DNA from: a virus
Length of the DNA: 21,631 bases
Virus record (IMG/VR): IMGVR_UViG_3300042893_001924
Span: 1-21,631 of that record
Strand: one strand, 5' to 3'
In this document: positions 14,750 through 20,510 of the stretch, in pieces
How the letters are laid out: the number at the start of each line of letters is the position of its first letter
How positions within the stretch are numbered: position 1 is the stretch's first letter
The notes under the pieces: generated by a model
Told to the model about the DNA's origin: nothing
What the model saw: only the letters and a program-made list of their open reading frames with translations
Database searches by the model: none
Program-made: the position numbers and the translations under genes

Positions 14750-14931
14750 CATGATCAAAGAGATGGGGTAGTCTAATGGTGGGGCGGGGTGAATCGATAA
14801 CCTGGGCCTGCTTGAACCGTGGCAAGTTAGACTTAAATCCTGTAGGTTGCGACAAGGACCTCGATCTTAGGATCAAAACCGGGCTGATACCCCGGGAGTA
14901 TGCCGAGAGGATAAATCTAGAAAGGTTAGAA
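14750..14931 (+). other. Possible structured RNA leader (alternative to N-terminal coding)
   Basis: The first 180 bases after the promoter contain nested complementary segments: AGTCTAA (14770-14776) with TTAGACT (14827-14833); ATCCT (14837-14841) with AGGAT (14869-14873); CCGGG (14879-14883) with CCCGG (14891-14895, 7-base loop). Runs of G (GGGG at 14765, GGGG-C-GGGG at 14781) are unique in the window. Codons in the overlapping frame (AGG, ATA, CTA, CCC, CGG) are uncommon in the neighbouring genes. ATG 14932 has AAAGG seven bases upstream and could be the real start of the next gene. No known riboswitch or ncRNA family is recognised. Confidence 0.3.
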
Positions 14932-15252
14932 ATGACTGTCAAAATTGAGGGCTCTGCGTTGAGTATCCCTGAGTCACTTGACTCGCTTGAAATAACGCCT
15001 TTGGTCATGCACCGTATTTGGTTTCAATTGCACACTGTTAAAGAATGGTATGCAATCATGAAAGAGGCTAGAGCCATGTTTGGAACAAACTGGCGCACTC
15101 AAAGCAGGGTAAAACGCAGATTAGAACACACTGCATTGTGGGGGATTTCGTTGCAGCCAGTGCCAGTTTGGTTCGAAGTGCCAGATCAGACCTTTGCCAC
15201 ATGGGTGGCAGTAAAGCATGCGGTGATTGCCATGCCGCCGCCCGGTAAATAA
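14776..15252 (+). CDS. Hypothetical protein, start uncertain
   Basis: 158 residues if it starts at ATG 14776 (GGGG seven bases upstream), or 106 if at ATG 14932 (AAAGG seven bases upstream). The part after 14932 looks like a genuine protein: a helical IWFQLHTVKEWYAIMKEAR, the basic QSRVKRRLEHT, then PVPVWFEVPDQTFATWVAVKHA and a proline-rich end. The first 52 residues have unusual codons and overlap a potentially folded RNA. No membrane segment or recognised domain. It is the first gene after the consensus promoter and ends 5 bases before the next ATG. Real coding from about 14932 is likely; the upstream part is uncertain. Confidence 0.6.
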   Translation: MVGRGESITWACLNRGKLDLNPVGCDKDLDLRIKTGLIPREYAERINLERLEMTVKIEGSALSIPESLDSLEITPLVMHRIWFQLHTVKEWYAIMKEARAMFGTNWRTQSRVKRRLEHTALWGISLQPVPVWFEVPDQTFATWVAVKHAVIAMPPPGK

Positions 15253-15257
15253 TTTTT

Positions 15258-16754
15258 ATGATATTTGGATTTGCAATTCTCGCCACCGCATTACTCTTAA
15301 GCGCCGTAGCAGCCTGGTACTCAGTAGCAGGCCTTACTGCGATATTCTCAGCGGCCACAATACCTGTGATCATCATGGGTGGCTCATTAGAACTGGGCAA
15401 AATTGTTGCCACTGTATGGTTGCACAACAACTGGCGCCGTGCCGGTATTGTGTTCAAGCTGTATTTGATACCAGCCATAGCATTCTTGATGATCTTGACC
15501 AGCATGGGTATCTTTGGATATCTTTCAAAGGCACACTCAGATCAAAGCCTGGTGTCAGGAGACGTTGTTGGCAAGATTGCAATATATGATGAAAAGATCA
15601 AAACAGAAAGAGAGAATATAGATGCTAATCGCAAAGCACTCAAACAGCTTGATGAATCAGTGGACCAAGTTATGGGTCGCAGTTCGGATGAAAAGGGCGC
15701 AGAAAAAGCCGTTGCCATTCGAAGAGCCCAGCAGAAAGAACGTGGTCGCCTCGCTCAGGACATTGCAGACTCTCAGAAAAGAATCGCTGGGCTCAATGAA
15801 GAACGTGCGCCGATTGCCGCTGAGGTTAGGAAAGTTGAGGCGGAAGTAGGCCCAATAAAATACATTGCAGCTCTAATGTATGGGGACAATCCAGATGCCA
15901 ATTTATTAGAACGAGCAGTGCGTTGGATGATCATAATGATTGTGCTGGTGTTTGACCCACTAGCACTTACACTTATTTTAGCATCCAACAAACAGTTTGA
16001 ATGGGCACGACAAGGCACAGGCGGTTTTGTGCATGACGAACCCAAGTACGAACCTGACGATGGCCCACTTACCGAACAACAGCTAGAACAGATCCAAGCC
16101 AGTGCTGAATTACCCAAGGATCCACATCCGCCAGGGTGGATGTTTGATAAGAAAGAAGATGAACGACCATGGAATGAACGCTATCCTTATTTGACTTGGC
16201 CGTTTGTGCATTTTGAAAATCTCAAGCCCATAGTGGCTCCTGATCCTGTTAAAGAAGATCAAGCGGCAATGGCTATTGTTCCCCCAGAAGAAATGCCTGG
16301 TGTGGAAATCCGTCCTTGGACTGCGGAAGAAATTGAAGCGTTAAATGCAGACGACGTTGCTGACAAAGAAGCTATTCGTCGTTGGAAGTTAGACCACCCA
16401 GATGAAACTATCAAAGGCCAAAGAAGCAAGTTAGCTCGAGGGCAGATTGCTCAATTGCCTTGGACTGATCCCAAATACACACAATCAAGTTTTGGAAACC
16501 AGTTTCCATTAACACCCAATCGTGGCGACACCTTTGTAAAAACTGATCGCATGCCTCCACAGTTGTACAAATTCAACGGAGACGAGTGGATTATTATTGA
16601 CAAAAACTCTACAGATAACTATACTTACGACACAGCATACATTGATCATCTCATAGATAAGATTGCTACCGGTGAGTATGATCCAGATTTGTTGAGTGAT
16701 ACTGAGAGAGAACAAGTAGCAGAACGTCTTAAACAAACCAATACCAACGCATGA
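15258..16754 (+). CDS. Multi-span membrane protein with periplasmic or cytoplasmic coiled coil
   Basis: 498 residues. Hydrophobic segments at about 2-22, 26-45 and 68-90, then a charged coiled-coil region (about 105-205, rich in K, E, R and Q, including ERENIDANRKALKQLDES and the QQKERGRLAQDI area), then another span or hairpin at about 222-245 (RWMIIMIVLVFDPLALTLIL). A long acidic and proline-rich soluble tail follows, with a compact C-terminal part containing GDTFVKTD, LYKFNGDEWIIID, YIDHLIDKI and DLLSDTEREQV. I recall the same arrangement as a conserved unknown in marine T4-like phages. The role could be envelope remodelling or lysis control, but nothing in the sequence proves it. It overlaps clpX in ATGA, so the two are translationally coupled. 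Confidence 0.85.
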   Translation: MIFGFAILATALLLSAVAAWYSVAGLTAIFSAATIPVIIMGGSLELGKIVATVWLHNNWRRAGIVFKLYLIPAIAFLMILTSMGIFGYLSKAHSDQSLVSGDVVGKIAIYDEKIKTERENIDANRKALKQLDESVDQVMGRSSDEKGAEKAVAIRRAQQKERGRLAQDIADSQKRIAGLNEERAPIAAEVRKVEAEVGPIKYIAALMYGDNPDANLLERAVRWMIIMIVLVFDPLALTLILASNKQFEWARQGTGGFVHDEPKYEPDDGPLTEQQLEQIQASAELPKDPHPPGWMFDKKEDERPWNERYPYLTWPFVHFENLKPIVAPDPVKEDQAAMAIVPPEEMPGVEIRPWTAEEIEALNADDVADKEAIRRWKLDHPDETIKGQRSKLARGQIAQLPWTDPKYTQSSFGNQFPLTPNRGDTFVKTDRMPPQLYKFNGDEWIIIDKNSTDNYTYDTAYIDHLIDKIATGEYDPDLLSDTEREQVAERLKQTNTNA

Positions 16755-17986
16755 AACAATCTGAAAATTTAGATAATTGCAGTTTTTGTCACAAACACAA
16801 GGATGCAGTGGTTAAATTGATAGTAGGCGAAGATGTCGCTATCTGTAACGAATGTGTGGAACTTTGCCAAACTCTTTTGGTAGACGAACACATACTCACT
16901 CCTGTAGCGCAGACTATTAGTCTTGATCCGAGAGCTATTTTAAAACATCTTGACCAATATGTTATAGGACAAGATCGAGCCAAGATGGTATTGAGTGTGG
17001 CCATTGCCAACCACTACAAGCGCATACGCAACCAGGACAAAAATACCGAAATTGAAAAAGCCAATATTCTTATGTTGGGCCCTACAGGGTCAGGCAAAAC
17101 ATTGTTGGCACGATCAGTAGCAAGATACTTGGATGTGCCTTTTGTAATTGCTGATGCAACCAGTTTAACTGAAGCAGGTTATGTAGGTGATGATGTTGAA
17201 AGTTTGATTTCACGACTGTATGCAGCCTCGGGCAATGATGTCGAAAAGACACAACGTGGTATTGTGTTTGTGGACGAGATAGACAAAATCAGTCGGCGCT
17301 CAGAAAGTCAAAGCATCACAAGAGATGTATCTGGCGAGGGTGTGCAACAGGCCTTGCTCAAGTTAGTAGAAGGCACCAAATGTAGAATCACACCCACTGG
17401 TGGCCGCAAACATCCCAATGGCGAAACTGTGGAAATTGACACCACCAACATTTTGTTTATTGCTGGTGGTGCGTTTGTGGGTCTAGATAATATTGTGAAG
17501 AATCGCATTCGTGGCACATCTATTGGATTTCAAGCTGAAGTGTCAGTAGACCGTGCTGGCGACCTTGATCAAGTAACACCCGATGACTTGGTTAGATTCG
17601 GTATGATTCCAGAGTTTGTGGGTCGCTTCCCCAGCTGGGTTGCCTTAAACGAACTTGCGTTAGAAGATTTGATATTGATTTTGACAGAAATCAAACACAG
17701 TTATGTAGAACAATATCAGTGGCTGTTTGCACAAGATCACATTAATTTGAAATTTGATAAATCTGCACTAGAACAAGTGGCCAAAAACACACTAAAAAAC
17801 AAAACAGGTGCCCGTGGACTTCACAGCGAACTGGAACGTGTGCTACTGCCACACATGTTTAATCTAGCACGTTACAAAGAGCAGGGGGTTGACCAAGTAA
17901 AAATCACCGATGACCTGGTAAATACTCCTACAGAATTAAAGGTGCCCAATGAACAAATTGCGAGGAAGGTCGGTAATAGTCGCTGA
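16751..17986 (+). CDS. clpX: ClpX, AAA+ unfoldase of the ClpXP protease
   Basis: 411 residues, a full-length ClpX (E. coli 424). N-terminal zinc domain with Cys10, Cys13, Cys32 and Cys35; Walker A GPTGSGKT (110-117); pore loop GYVG (143-146); Walker B VFVDEIDK with Asp175-Glu176; RKH loop (219-221); the ClpP-docking IGF loop (258-260, in SIGFQAEV); PEFVGRFP box; and sensor 2 GARGL near the C-terminus. Every element needed to bind adaptors, translocate substrate and dock on ClpP is present. No clpP is seen here, so it would partner with host ClpP, redirecting its substrate choice. Carrying clpX is unusual for a phage. It is coupled to the membrane-protein gene upstream and to bS21 downstream (38-base overlap). 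Confidence 0.97.
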   Translation: MKQSENLDNCSFCHKHKDAVVKLIVGEDVAICNECVELCQTLLVDEHILTPVAQTISLDPRAILKHLDQYVIGQDRAKMVLSVAIANHYKRIRNQDKNTEIEKANILMLGPTGSGKTLLARSVARYLDVPFVIADATSLTEAGYVGDDVESLISRLYAASGNDVEKTQRGIVFVDEIDKISRRSESQSITRDVSGEGVQQALLKLVEGTKCRITPTGGRKHPNGETVEIDTTNILFIAGGAFVGLDNIVKNRIRGTSIGFQAEVSVDRAGDLDQVTPDDLVRFGMIPEFVGRFPSWVALNELALEDLILILTEIKHSYVEQYQWLFAQDHINLKFDKSALEQVAKNTLKNKTGARGLHSELERVLLPHMFNLARYKEQGVDQVKITDDLVNTPTELKVPNEQIARKVGNSR

Positions 17987-18173
17987 TGGTAATGTAGAAA
18001 AAGCCCTGCGCAAATTCAAGAAAAAAATCCAGACCTCTGGTATTCTTAACGATTTACGAGATCGTGAATTCTACACCAAGCCTACCACAGCTCGCAAGCT
18101 CAAGCGTAGTGCCGCCAAAAATCGCTGGCGCAGACAACTGGCCGAGCAAGCACTGCCTAAAAAAATGTACTGA
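17949..18173 (+). CDS. rpsU: Ribosomal protein bS21 homologue
   Basis: 74 residues (E. coli bS21 71). The signature NVEKALRKFKKKIQTSGIL then LRDREFYTKPTTARKLK matches bS21 (E. coli VALRRFKR, REFYEKPTTERK), followed by a basic helix AAKNRWRRQLAEQ. bS21 sits on the 30S platform next to the anti-Shine-Dalgarno end of 16S rRNA and helps initiation. The start ATG 17949 overlaps clpX by 38 bases but has AAAGGTG (17939-17945) in place, and no later in-frame start exists; it adds about six residues to the usual N-terminus. bS21 is among the few ribosomal proteins reported in phages, including pelagiphages, and could bias host ribosomes toward phage mRNA. The stop overlaps the next start. Confidence 0.94.
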   Translation: MNKLRGRSVIVADGNVEKALRKFKKKIQTSGILNDLRDREFYTKPTTARKLKRSAAKNRWRRQLAEQALPKKMY

Positions 18174-18421
18174 TGTACATTGAGTTTGCACTCGATAAGG
18201 ATCAGGCTGCCTCAAATTTGCTGTTGATTAGATACCACTTGGTAAAATGGGCTAATCAAAATGATCAAATCAAATACACCGAAAAAACAATAAAACTCAA
18301 GCATCGTGTGACGTTTGATGACGAAAAACTCTATACCTACTTTGCGATGACTTGGAACGCCGGCCAACACAATTGGCTCAAATACCGTCTAATTGAGCCA
18401 ATGAAAACTAGACAACCTTAG
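18173..18421 (+). CDS. Small conserved phage protein, unknown function
   Basis: 82 residues, ATG sharing the last base of the bS21 stop. Begins MYIEFALDKDQAASNLLLIRYHLVKWANQ, then YTEKTIKLKHRVTFDD, LYTYFAMTWN and KYRLIEPMK. An alpha-beta pattern with no membrane span. I recall similar proteins with conserved HRVTFDD, FAMTW and YRLIEP blocks as hypotheticals in T4-like cyanophages. It is probably translated with bS21. No function recognised. Confidence 0.8.
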   Translation: MYIEFALDKDQAASNLLLIRYHLVKWANQNDQIKYTEKTIKLKHRVTFDDEKLYTYFAMTWNAGQHNWLKYRLIEPMKTRQP

Positions 18422-18431
18422 AGATTTCCTG

Positions 18432-18439
18432 TATAAATA
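18432..18439 (+). promoter_or_regulatory. T4-style late promoter box TATAAATA
   Basis: An exact TATAAATA, the T4 late -10 consensus, 66 bases before the hsp20 ATG in an 83-base gap, with no good -35 (as expected for late promoters). The transcript would begin near 18446 and contain a small stem-loop (TGTAGA 18444-18449 with TCTACA 18464-18469, inner CCCA/TGGG). It is the only exact copy I found between genes in this window. Confidence 0.6.
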
Positions 18440-18504
18440 CACTTGTAGATGCCCATGGTGGGGTCTACATTACAAGTCATCTTGCTTATTAAAGGAGAAA
18501 ACAA

Positions 18505-18957
18505 ATGACAAAAACTCTCACCCTTCGGTCTTTCGACCTTCCCGCACTCACCAAATTTGGTATCGGGTTTGATAACATGTTTGATGAACTCATGCGAGTA
18601 AGTGCTCAACAATCCTCAACAAACTATCCACCCTACAACATTGTGCAAATCAATGAAGATGAGTACATGATTAGTCTTGCTGTGGCTGGCTTTGGATTGG
18701 ATAACCTTTCAGTTACCAAGGACAAAAAGTTCTTGATCATTGAAGGCAAAGAGTATCAACCTGATAGCGAAAAGATCGTGCCAAACTATCTGCACAAAGG
18801 CATCAGCAATAGAGATTTCCGTCGTGAATTCCAACTTGCGGATCACGTGGAAATCAGCAATGCTCACCTTGAACTTGGTATCTTAAGCGTTTACCTAAAG
18901 CGAGAAGTGCCGGAAGACGCCAAGCCAAAGACCATTGCGATCACCTACACTTCCTAA
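18505..18957 (+). CDS. Small heat shock protein Hsp20/IbpA-like
   Basis: 150 residues, ATG with AAAGGAG (18493-18499). N-terminal RSFDLPALTKFGIGFDNMFDEL parallels E. coli IbpA (rnFDLsPLyrsaIGFDrLF), then YPPYNI, the alpha-crystallin domain (about 43-140; EYMISLAVAGFGLDNLSV, FLIIEGKE, YLHKGIS, RDFRREFQLAD, and the G-I-L form of the conserved GVL motif before SVYLKREVPEDAKPK). The protein is an ATP-independent holdase that keeps unfolded proteins refoldable. Hsp20 genes are frequent in T4-like marine phages and may aid virion assembly. Expression appears late, given the TATAAATA box. A perfect hairpin follows. Confidence 0.95.
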   Translation: MTKTLTLRSFDLPALTKFGIGFDNMFDELMRVSAQQSSTNYPPYNIVQINEDEYMISLAVAGFGLDNLSVTKDKKFLIIEGKEYQPDSEKIVPNYLHKGISNRDFRREFQLADHVEISNAHLELGILSVYLKREVPEDAKPKTIAITYTS

Positions 18958-18963
18958 TATAAT
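18934..18963 (+). promoter_or_regulatory. Candidate promoter for clpS
   Basis: TTGCGA (18934-18939), 18-base spacer, TATAAT (18958-18963). The -35 matches consensus at four positions. It overlaps the hsp20 3' end, and the predicted start (about 18970) is just before the perfect hairpin 18974-18999, so the hairpin would sit at the 5' end of the clpS mRNA. Confidence 0.45.
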
Positions 18964-18973
18964 AGTGTAAATA

Positions 18974-18999
18974 CAGTGGCAGCAATCCTGCTGCCACTG
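18974..18999 (+). terminator. Perfect 11-bp stem-loop: hsp20 terminator or clpS 5' stabiliser
   Basis: CAGTGGCAGCA (18974-18984), loop ATCC, TGCTGCCACTG (18989-18999): an 11-bp stem with no mismatch, seven G-C pairs. It is followed by ATTGTAT, a weak U tract, so it fits an intrinsic terminator after hsp20, only partly efficient. If transcription starts at the box at 18958, the same hairpin would cap the clpS mRNA. Confidence 0.6.
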
Positions 19000-19025
19000 A
19001 TTGTATAGCAAAGCAAGGAATAGAA

Positions 19026-19337
19026 ATGGCACAGAGCGATACCCGCACACGAATCAAACCATCAGAGGCCGTAAAAGAGCCACCTATGTTTCGCGTGGTT
19101 TATTTGAACGACAACACAACTTCCATGGAGTTTGTGGTTGAAAGTTTGGTTGAATATTTTGAATACACTCCCGAAACCGCAGAACAAATCACCATTGACA
19201 TTCACGAAGAAGGCTCTGCTTGTGTGGCAGTGTTGCCTTATGAGATTGCCGAGCAAAAAGGTGTTGAAGTTACTGTGAGTGCTAGATCACAAAACTACCC
19301 GCTCCAGATCAAACTGGAACCTGAAACAGTTCAATAA
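19026..19337 (+). CDS. clpS: ClpS adaptor homologue (N-degron recognition)
   Basis: 103 residues, ATG preceded by AAGGAA. Core PPMFRVVYLNDNTTSMEFVVESL matches E. coli ClpS ([23 protein letters not shown]), then YFEYTPETAEQI, IHEEG, and a C-terminal IKLEPE strand. Pocket residues: Asn28, Asp29, Asn30 (E. coli has a second Asp), Thr32, Met34 and His60 present; the position of E. coli Met62 is Thr56. ClpS binds destabilising N-terminal residues and hands proteins to ClpA (not ClpX) for ClpP. A long basic-polar N-terminal tail is kept, needed for delivery. No clpA is in the window, so host ClpA is the implied partner. The altered pocket could change specificity. Its end overlaps the convergent phosphoesterase gene by 7 bases. 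Confidence 0.95.
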   Translation: MAQSDTRTRIKPSEAVKEPPMFRVVYLNDNTTSMEFVVESLVEYFEYTPETAEQITIDIHEEGSACVAVLPYEIAEQKGVEVTVSARSQNYPLQIKLEPETVQ

Positions 19338-20122
19338 TCAACAACCACACGCAGTGGATGATACACATGCTGTGACCACGGTGTTTGGCCTTGCCCACGA
19401 CAGTTGTTGACATAACGAACACCATCTCGATACTGATCAACTTTGCCGTGATAGTGGCCGAAACACCAAGTATCAATTTTGTGTTCAGTATCCATGTTCA
19501 ATGCATTTAACATGTGCCTGTTGCCCATGACATTGAATTTTAACTTGTTGGCCAGATCAATATCATGTGCAATCAATTCGGGCATGGGTACAGTGTGTGT
19601 GGCTATGACTATTTTCTTAACGTCTCTATGTGTTTGTAATCGCTTTACACTGGCTATCAAGTAATTGGCATCAGTAGTACTGGCTCGACGTATAGCATTA
19701 TAGTTGTCGTGCGTGTAAGAATATCTCTCGCACCACCAATCTCTAACTGCTTCAGGATCAATTGTGTTGTCAAAATCAAATCCCCACCATCCATTTGTTC
19801 CCAATATAGCCACACCGTCGATTACAACTACATTATCTTGTAAATACACCACATTGGGAATTTGTGCAATTCGTTGAGACATGTTCTGATAACTCAGTCC
19901 AAGATCGTTAAAAAAATTCACATGCTCATCATTGCCATCAACATAAAACACAGCTTGGTAGCATTTTCCCAAATGTTCAAGAGTACTATGCAGCAGATTT
20001 CTGTTTTCGCACACATCACCAATTACCACACAATATGGACTGGTAGGTTGACCAGACCAATCAAACTGGGTATCCCAAGTATCTACATGTAAATCAGAAA
20101 TTAAATCAAAGGCAAGTTGCAT
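19331..20122 (-). CDS. Calcineurin-like metallophosphoesterase with variant active site
   Basis: 263 residues. Motifs: SDLHVD (Asp10, His12), IGDVCEN (Asp36), VDGNDEH (63-67), ATHTVP (about 175) and GHYHGK (about 220) with metal-binding histidines. These are the di-metal ligands of the superfamily. The third block is normally GNH(E/D); here the His position holds Asp65, so the usual proton-donating histidine is missing, though His67 lies two residues away. Relatives cleave phosphodiesters in nucleotides or nucleic acids; the substrate here is unknown. It runs against the phage's main direction and overlaps clpS convergently by 7 bases. Its ATG is 25 bases from the divergent gene at 20148. Confidence 0.88.
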   Translation of the reverse strand: MQLAFDLISDLHVDTWDTQFDWSGQPTSPYCVVIGDVCENRNLLHSTLEHLGKCYQAVFYVDGNDEHVNFFNDLGLSYQNMSQRIAQIPNVVYLQDNVVVIDGVAILGTNGWWGFDFDNTIDPEAVRDWWCERYSYTHDNYNAIRRASTTDANYLIASVKRLQTHRDVKKIVIATHTVPMPELIAHDIDLANKLKFNVMGNRHMLNALNMDTEHKIDTWCFGHYHGKVDQYRDGVRYVNNCRGQGQTPWSQHVYHPLRVVVDY

Positions 20123-20147
20123 GATACATATTTAAAAGGAACTGACC

Positions 20148-20510
20148 ATGAACATAATATTTGGAGATGCTGTTAATCAAGTATCCAACACTCACACCAT
20201 TTTAGAACTAGATACATTCAAGTTGATGCCGTCTGGCCAATTGGTAAAAACATATTGTGTGATTAATAGTGTACCGTTGGCAGAGTTTCCCCGACTGGAC
20301 GCAAATAAACACATACATCAACAGTTGATAGAACAATATCAGCAACAAAATTGGGAATTTTGTCGTAGTGCATTGCATTCATTAACAGGTTGTTGGAATG
20401 GGGAGATGGATACTTTTTATCAACATCTTGCTGACCGAATTGATGAACATGCTACCAACCCTCTAGATGAAAATTGGGACTACACAATCACGCGAGAACA
20501 GACTGTTTAA
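20148..20510 (+). CDS. Conserved phage protein, unknown function
   Basis: 120 residues, ATG with AAAGGA (20136-20141). Begins MNIIFGDAVNQVSNTHTILELDTF, then KTYCVINSVPLAEFPRLD, a helical HQQLIEQYQQQNWEFCRSALHSLTGCWNGEMDTFYQHLADRI. From memory, T4-like marine phages have a hypothetical with the same MNIIFG.AVNQ...LELDTF start and WNGE.D.FY region. Soluble alpha-beta, no known motif. Its 3' end overlaps the convergent glycosyltransferase gene by 23 bases. It is flanked by two minus-strand genes, so it likely has its own promoter within the 5' end of the phosphoesterase gene, not clearly visible. Confidence 0.82.
   Translation: MNIIFGDAVNQVSNTHTILELDTFKLMPSGQLVKTYCVINSVPLAEFPRLDANKHIHQQLIEQYQQQNWEFCRSALHSLTGCWNGEMDTFYQHLADRIDEHATNPLDENWDYTITREQTV

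Noticed and set aside
14765-14807. G-quadruplex in the G-run region
   Set aside because: Loops of about 12 and 14 bases are too long for a convincing quadruplex.
14762-14835. tRNA-like segment (TAGTCTAATGGTGGGGC resembles a D arm)
   Set aside because: No matching acceptor stem, no T-loop GTTCGA in place and no T33-type anticodon loop.
15068-15505. 145-codon minus-strand open frame
   Set aside because: Lies across two plus-strand genes, one with clear membrane spans and coupling; composition fits a shadow frame.
18440-18504. RNA thermosensor (ROSE-like) in the hsp20 leader
   Set aside because: The stem-loop does not pair with the AAAGGAG ribosome site, so the usual mechanism is not supported.
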